NCBI GenBank assembly: GCA_016793585.1 | Contig: JAEUJR010001165.1 | Span: 1-10,686 of the forward strand | Direction of reading: 5' to 3' | DNA: 10,686 nucleotides | DNA from: Archangium sp. | GTDB taxonomy: Bacteria > Myxococcota > Myxococcia > Myxococcales > Myxococcaceae | Shown: piece by piece, positions 6,439-10,686 of the stretch | Position numbering within the stretch: position 1 is the stretch's first letter | Layout: the number at the start of each line of letters is the position of its first letter | Notes under the pieces: model-generated | Databases searched by the model: none | What the model saw: the letters and a program-made list of their open reading frames with translations, nothing else | What the model was told of the DNA's origin: nothing | Position numbers and translations under genes: made by a program

Positions 6439-8709
6439 ATGCGACGACATGTGGCGCTCCTTGGAGTGACGCTGCTCTGCGGTGTTGGGTGCAAACGAGC
6501 CGACACCACTTCTTCTCCGCCAGTTCCCGACGCGGGGGCGACCCCACAGGTGCGGCTCCTCACTGTGGGCCCGCGTCTCGTCACCAATGCGACGAGCACC
6601 CCGCTGACGATCACCGGCGTCGGTCTGTCGAAGGCGAAGGGGCTCGTCCTCGGTGCGCCCGCTTCGAAGACCCTGCCGCTCGTCGTGCTCGACGACGCGC
6701 ACGCCTTCGCCAGGCTGCCCGCCGGAGTCGATCTGGGAATCGCGCCCGAGGCGATCATCGAAGCCTCGCTCGCAGGCGGAGAAGGAAGGGCCGAGCTTCG
6801 GTTCATCAACGACACCCGCTTCCCCGATCTCGTCGCGATGACGGCCACGGGTGATGGCAAGACACTGGTCGTGGTGAGCACGAACGAAGACCGCGTCTAC
6901 GCGCTCGACGTCGCGACCAAGAAGGTCACCCCGATCGCGGTCGGTGATGGCCCCTCGGCGGTTGCGGCGATCGGGCCCACCTCGGTCGTCGTCACCCATC
7001 TCTACGCTCCCGAGGTGGTGGTGATCGATCTCGCTCCCTCGCCGCCGCTCGTCACCCGGGCGCCCGCCCCGAAGTTCGCGGCGTCGGTGCTGGTCGATGG
7101 TGAGCTCGCCTTCGTCGCCGAACACGCTCGAGACACCGTGAGCGCGCTCGAGGTGAAGAACGGCTTCAAGGAGAAGTGGCGAACCCCCGTGGCGATGAAC
7201 CCTCGCGCGATGGCCATGACGCCTGCTGGCCTCGCCGTAGGGTCGCTGCAGACGGGAGAGGTCGAGCTGCTCGAGGTGGCGAGCGGCAAGGTGCTCACCA
7301 GCACGCAACCGAAGCCGGGCACGCCGATCATCGGTGGCACGACGCAGAAGTACTCGGCCTACGTGATGAATGGAAAGGCGCCGCGCGCGCTCGTCGCCTC
7401 GCCGAAGCTGAGCCGGCTCTTCCTCTCGAGCATCGGCCCCAACATCGGCCCCAACCCCGACAAGATGGAGGTGAGCATGAACGGCGGCGTCGCTTCACTG
7501 ACGCTGCCCTCGAAGGGCGCCCCGCTCGCGTGGCAGCGACACCTGGGCTTCGGCGCGGGCGTGACCGAGGCGCTCGTGCTCGATGACACTCAGGGCCTGC
7601 TGTACGCCTCGGACGTCGGGTTGGGCCTGGTGCGAGTCATCGACGCGAAAAAGCTCGCGCGCTCCGACGGCGATGGGGCGAAGGCCCTCGTCCAGGAGAT
7701 CGCGCTGCCGCCGCCCGACCGCTTCCCGCACATTCGGCCCGACGAGGACTTCAACGTGAAGGGCAGGGCAGGGCTCTCTGTACACTCGGGCCCGAAGGCG
7801 CTCGTGCTCTCGGCAGATCGCAAGACGCTCTTCGTGCTCAACCGCTTCACCGGCACCGTCGCCAGCCTCGATGTCGCCAACGCGGCGAAAGGCAAGGTGC
7901 TGTGGCGCGAGCAGTGGCCCGTCACCGACATGCTGCAGCAGAAGACGCGACGGCTGGGCCAGGTGCTGTACTTCGCCGACCTCGGTCGCACCGCGATGAC
8001 GTGTGATGCCTGCCACCTCGAGGGCCACGGTGAAGGCGTGCTCTTCGAGAAGACGATGCCGCTGCGCATCTACCGCTCGACGTCGGTGCGGGGCAGCCGC
8101 GAGACGCCGCCGTACTTCACGCCGGCCTCGACGCACTCGATGGGCGAGACCTCGAAGATCGTCGGCAGCCGCAACCGGTTTCAGAACCCGGTGATGACGC
8201 CCGAAGAGATCGAGGCGCTCACCGTCTTCACCTCGCTGATCCCGACGTTGCCCAACCCGTTCGTGGGTGACGACGGCGCGCCCGTCGACCAGCTCACCCT
8301 GCCCGATGGCAAGGTGGGCTCGCCGCGACGAGGCCTCTCGGTGTTCGACGGCAAGGCCGAGTGCGCGAGCTGCCACCCCTCACCACAGTTCACCGTCGAC
8401 CAGGACCTGGCCACGCGCGATCGCTACCTCGACGTGGGCACACCCAGGTTCATGCCGCTGCGGGCCGAGCTGCAGAACACACGGTTCGAGGGCTTCGCGA
8501 CACCGGCGCTCCTTGGGGCGTGGGACGTCTTCCCGATGCTCACCACGGGGCTGGCGGGCCTGACGGTGGCCGACGACGGCAGCGTCGTGGTGAACGATCG
8601 GTTCCCGCTCAGAGCGGCGGTCGAGCGGTGGGCTCCCAAGCATGGTCGTGCTGATCAGCTGACCGACCAGCAGCGAAACGACCTGCTCGCGTGGGTCTTG
8701 TCGCTGTAG
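6439..8709 (+). CDS. Surface lipoprotein: TIG-like domain, beta-propeller and di-haem cytochrome c region
   Basis: A 756-residue protein. The signal peptide MRRHVALLGVTLLCGVGC gives a probable lipidated Cys18; the lipobox is imperfect, with Gly at -3. Residues 36-123 resemble an IPT/TIG fold (PRLVTNATSTPLTITGVGL). Residues 128-500 look like a YVTN/YncE-type beta-propeller (KTLVVVSTNEDRVYALDV, GLLYASDVGLGLVRVIDA). Residues 505-756 carry two haem c motifs, CDACH (522-526) and CASCH (642-646), with a layout like MauG/cytochrome c peroxidase relatives. Where those usually have PYFHDG- or PYLHDG-type segments, this protein has PPYFTPAS and DVFPMLTTG. The frame is open to 6169, but ATG 6439 starts the signal peptide; no clear ribosome site is visible. 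It is the first gene of the rightward set, 53 bases before a TSP3-repeat lipoprotein. From memory it resembles MtsD of the myxobacterial cell-cell cohesion group. Enzymatic activity is not shown. Confidence 0.85.
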   Translation: MRRHVALLGVTLLCGVGCKRADTTSSPPVPDAGATPQVRLLTVGPRLVTNATSTPLTITGVGLSKAKGLVLGAPASKTLPLVVLDDAHAFARLPAGVDLGIAPEAIIEASLAGGEGRAELRFINDTRFPDLVAMTATGDGKTLVVVSTNEDRVYALDVATKKVTPIAVGDGPSAVAAIGPTSVVVTHLYAPEVVVIDLAPSPPLVTRAPAPKFAASVLVDGELAFVAEHARDTVSALEVKNGFKEKWRTPVAMNPRAMAMTPAGLAVGSLQTGEVELLEVASGKVLTSTQPKPGTPIIGGTTQKYSAYVMNGKAPRALVASPKLSRLFLSSIGPNIGPNPDKMEVSMNGGVASLTLPSKGAPLAWQRHLGFGAGVTEALVLDDTQGLLYASDVGLGLVRVIDAKKLARSDGDGAKALVQEIALPPPDRFPHIRPDEDFNVKGRAGLSVHSGPKALVLSADRKTLFVLNRFTGTVASLDVANAAKGKVLWREQWPVTDMLQQKTRRLGQVLYFADLGRTAMTCDACHLEGHGEGVLFEKTMPLRIYRSTSVRGSRETPPYFTPASTHSMGETSKIVGSRNRFQNPVMTPEEIEALTVFTSLIPTLPNPFVGDDGAPVDQLTLPDGKVGSPRRGLSVFDGKAECASCHPSPQFTVDQDLATRDRYLDVGTPRFMPLRAELQNTRFEGFATPALLGAWDVFPMLTTGLAGLTVADDGSVVVNDRFPLRAAVERWAPKHGRADQLTDQQRNDLLAWVLSL

Positions 8710-8713
8710 TCGT

Positions 8714-8741
8714 ACGTCAGACACGTGGCTTGGTCTGAAGT
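8714..8741 (+). repeat. Intergenic inverted repeat between the cytochrome and VWA lipoprotein genes
   Basis: ACGTCAGAC (8714-8722) pairs with GTCTGAAGT (8733-8741) with one mismatch and a 10-base loop. It lies 4 bases after the stop at 8709. No T-run follows, so it is not a good intrinsic terminator; it could be an operator, an mRNA processing site or chance. Confidence 0.3.
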
Positions 8742-8762
8742 CGGGCTAGAGTGCGCCGCCGC

Positions 8763-10373
8763 ATGCGCGCTCTTCTCGTGCTGTCCCTCGCGTCGCTCGT
8801 TGTCGGCTGCACCGATGTCGGTCTCTACGCTGTCGGTGCCGGAGGAGCCGGCGGGCCCGACCGCGCCGAGTTCGAGGCAACCGTCTGCGCACCCATCGCT
8901 GCGGGCGACGCCTTTCCCGTGAAGGTGCTCTTCGCGATCGAAGGTGGCGCGGGCGTCGACACGATGATGCGAGAAGAGATCGTTCAGGCCCTCACCGACA
9001 CCGTCACCCAGCAGTCGAACCCCGGCATCAGCTTCGGTCTCATCGGGTATCACTCGATCGCGAGCGGTCTGCAGGGCTCGTTCACCGCTGATCAGACGGC
9101 GCTGACGACGGCCTTCGCCAAGTACAACGCGTTCAACGAAGCGGGTCCCATTTCGCAGCGTTCTCCGCTCAAGCTCGCCGAGAGCATCATCGGCGGTGAC
9201 ATGCAGACGGGCTGTCGCGGGCAGGTCGCGCGCACGCGTTACTACGTCGTGTTGTTGATGCTGGGCGAAGACACGAGCTGCAACAACCCGACGTTCAACC
9301 CCGGCATCGATGGGCGGTGTGATCAGTTCGCCCGTTCCGGTGACATTCCGCGCTGCTCGGAGTGCGAGCTGGGCCGCGTGACCGAGTCGCTGCGCCAGCT
9401 GGCCGTTCGCTACAACGCGGGTGAGGTCACCGTTCAGCCCGTGCTCGTTCGCCGCGCGTCGGACGACATCGCCCGGTTCCAGGCGAGCGCGATTGCGCGC
9501 GCGGGCGGCACGGAACTGTACGAGACGAACCAGGGCGGCATCGTCGACCGCATTCGCACGCTGAACTACGGCTCGCTGCAGCGCGCGCTGCGGCTCAAGC
9601 GCTTCATCGCGATGAACCGCAACGTGCGGGTTCGGGCCACCAAGGCACCATCGGCCGGGCTGGTCGACAGCGACGGTGACGGCCTTCCTGATCAGGACGA
9701 GGCGAACATCGGCACCGACCCGATCCTCATCGACACCGATGGTGATGGGCTGGGTGACGGGGTCGAGGTTCGTATGGGGCTCAAGCCGCAGCCTGGCAAC
9801 ATCGACGTCGTGCGTGGCTGCAGCTTCGCCCTCGACACCGACGGCGACCGGCTCAACGACTGCGAGGAGCGTGTGCTCGGCACCGACGCCTGCATCACCG
9901 ACACCGACGGTGACTCCGCGCCCGACCTCGTCGAATTTCTCGGAGGCACCAACCCGCTCATCGCCGAAGATCTCAACGACGATGATCGTGATGGTCTGCC
10001 AAACATCGGAGAGATCGAAGCGCACACCGACCCGACTTCAGCCGACATCGAGTTCCGCCAGGACCGCGGCTACGGCTACGCCATCAAGGAGATCGACCCG
10101 ACACCCGATGGCCGCAGCTGCTACTCGATCAACGCCTACAACATCGGAGTGATGGAGACCCTGCAGCGCGGCTCTCCGAACGACAGCGGCCGCGTGATTC
10201 TCAAGGGCACGAACGAGATCTACCTCTACTTCCAGGTCGGCCGGGAAAACGACCCTCGAGGAACGGGCGTGGGCCGGCTGCACGTCGAGAATGTGCGTTT
10301 TACGGCGCCCGCCACCCGAAGGCCGCGTGGCCTCATCAAGCTCGCCGACGACACCTTCGAGAACGGCCTCTGA
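8763..10373 (+). CDS. Surface lipoprotein with degenerate VWA domain and thrombospondin type 3 repeats, MtsF-like
   Basis: A 536-residue protein. MRALLVLSLASLVVGC is a lipoprotein signal with a good lipobox (VVGC), so Cys16 should be lipidated. Residues 52-270 look like a von Willebrand A fold: a hydrophobic strand VKVLFAIE, a central strand YYVVLLMLGED, and six cysteines (42, 151, 173, 186, 198, 201) able to form disulfides. Where VWA domains carry DxSxS this one has Glu60-x-Gly62-x-Gly64. Residues 302-430 hold five acidic TSP3-type repeats (DSDGDGLPD, DTDGDGLGD, DTDGDRLND, DTDGDSAPD, DDDRDGLPN) expected to bind calcium. A C-terminal beta-rich domain of about 100 residues follows. An in-frame GTG at 8751 is an alternative start; neither has a strong ribosome site. 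From recollection it matches MtsF of myxobacterial cell-cell cohesion. The VWA lipoprotein CglB, the gliding adhesin, is a functional analogue to compare. Confidence 0.88.
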   Translation: MRALLVLSLASLVVGCTDVGLYAVGAGGAGGPDRAEFEATVCAPIAAGDAFPVKVLFAIEGGAGVDTMMREEIVQALTDTVTQQSNPGISFGLIGYHSIASGLQGSFTADQTALTTAFAKYNAFNEAGPISQRSPLKLAESIIGGDMQTGCRGQVARTRYYVVLLMLGEDTSCNNPTFNPGIDGRCDQFARSGDIPRCSECELGRVTESLRQLAVRYNAGEVTVQPVLVRRASDDIARFQASAIARAGGTELYETNQGGIVDRIRTLNYGSLQRALRLKRFIAMNRNVRVRATKAPSAGLVDSDGDGLPDQDEANIGTDPILIDTDGDGLGDGVEVRMGLKPQPGNIDVVRGCSFALDTDGDRLNDCEERVLGTDACITDTDGDSAPDLVEFLGGTNPLIAEDLNDDDRDGLPNIGEIEAHTDPTSADIEFRQDRGYGYAIKEIDPTPDGRSCYSINAYNIGVMETLQRGSPNDSGRVILKGTNEIYLYFQVGRENDPRGTGVGRLHVENVRFTAPATRRPRGLIKLADDTFENGL

Positions 10374-10384
10374 TCGCGCAGGAA

Positions 10385-10440
10385 GTGTGGAGTCCCCTCC
10401 GCACAGTGGTTGGGCTCCACGCTCCACACCTTCTTGTCCT
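10385..10440 (+). terminator. Possible terminator or alternative-pairing hairpin after the MtsF-like gene
   Basis: GTGTGGAG (10385-10392) pairs perfectly with CTCCACAC (10422-10429), followed by a weak pyrimidine tract with T clusters (10430-10440). The second arm lies in a tandem repeat GCTCCAC-GCTCCAC (10414-10427), so an alternative stem with GTGGAG or with GTGG at 10406-10409 is possible. It starts 11 bases after the stop at 10373. Confidence 0.4.
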
Positions 10441-10559
10441 TACACGCCGAACTGCCTCCAACTGTTCGGAATCGTTCGCTACCGCTGCTCTGAGTTCGTT
10501 GGATCGAAGCTTGAAGAAGCGCACGTTCGGACTCGACGTTTCCTCACACGGGAGAACAC

Positions 10560-10686
10560 ATGAATCGCACCCTCGCCCTCTTGTCAGCAGCGGTTGCCCT
10601 GGTGGCCGCGCCAGCGTTCGCGCAGCTGGCCAACTCGACCAACCCTGAGTGCCTCGACCCCTCGTGCGGTACCCCGAAGGAAGAGG
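10560..10686 (+). CDS. Secreted protein with N-terminal cysteine motif, possibly MtsC-like (3' end missing)
   Basis: Only the first 42 codons are present. ATG 10560 has GGGAG (10550-10554) 5 bases upstream, a good ribosome site. Residues 1-21 are a signal peptide (MNRTLALLSAAVALVAAPAFA); the mature part begins QLANSTNPECLDPSCGTPKEE with two cysteines six residues apart. There is no lipobox. It follows the VWA/TSP3 lipoprotein after 186 bases containing a terminator-like hairpin, so it may have its own promoter, though none was convincing. Myxobacterial MtsC-type proteins with a MYXO-CTERM tail begin in a similar way as I recall them, but the decisive region is outside the window. Confidence 0.75.
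   Translation, partial: MNRTLALLSAAVALVAAPAFAQLANSTNPECLDPSCGTPKEE

Noticed and set aside
6305..6547. N-terminal extension of the small secreted protein
   Set aside because: It would run through the divergent promoter region into the opposite gene and hide the signal peptide that starts at 6304.
8655..10025. 456-residue minus-strand open frame opposite the VWA/TSP3 gene
   Set aside because: Val/Asp/Arg-rich antisense product overlapping two well-supported plus-strand lipoproteins; no signal or domain.
10464..10535. Imperfect direct repeat GTTCGGAATCG / GTTCGGACTCG before the last gene
   Set aside because: Eleven bases with one mismatch, 61 bases apart; no promoter elements align with it, so it may be chance.
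1..10686. Search for tRNA/rRNA genes, CRISPR arrays, insertion sequences, phage or toxin-antitoxin genes
   Set aside because: Nothing with the required repeats, structures or protein motifs was seen; almost all of the window is covered by envelope-protein genes.

Overview
The window comes from a high-GC deltaproteobacterium-type genome, most likely a member of the Myxococcota. The basis is gene content: an AgmX/PglI-type C-terminal domain behind an FHA domain, paired myxobacterial-type outer-membrane beta-barrels, TPR proteins like those of the Glt/Agl gliding apparatus, and surface lipoproteins with calcium-binding thrombospondin type 3 (TSP3) repeats. Strong G/C bias at third codon positions and GTG starts fit this. 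Family names are recognised by eye; no database search was possible.

Layout. Two gene sets face away from each other around a 134-base divergent intergenic region (6305-6438). On the minus strand, read from 6304 down to 1, are: a small secreted protein (115 aa); an FHA/transmembrane/TonB-like protein (734 aa, GltG/PglI-like); a 161-base gap holding a terminator-like hairpin; two tandem paralogous beta-barrels (GltB-like and GltA-like); a secreted helical-repeat protein (534 aa, GltC-like); and the start of another secreted TPR protein that runs off the left edge. The last four are packed with overlapping or nearly overlapping start and stop codons and look translationally coupled. On the plus strand, from 6439 rightwards, are: a lipoprotein with a TIG-like domain, a beta-propeller and two haem c motifs (756 aa); a lipoprotein with a degenerate von Willebrand A domain and five TSP3 repeats (536 aa); and the first 42 codons of a secreted protein with a short cysteine motif.

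How they may work together. The minus-strand set reads as part of an envelope-spanning machine of the Glt gliding/focal-adhesion type: an inner-membrane protein with a cytoplasmic FHA domain and a periplasmic TonB-like tail, periplasmic TPR proteins and outer-membrane barrels. The plus-strand set reads as outer-membrane or surface lipoproteins; from memory they resemble the myxobacterial cell-cell cohesion (Mts) proteins. The close head-to-head arrangement of a motility/envelope module with a cohesion/adhesin module is the main point of interest. Secondary points are the apparently non-canonical FHA and VWA domains, the propeller-cytochrome fusion and the structured intergenic regions. No RNA genes, CRISPR arrays, insertion sequences or phage genes were seen. 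No stretch over 300 bases lacks a gene.
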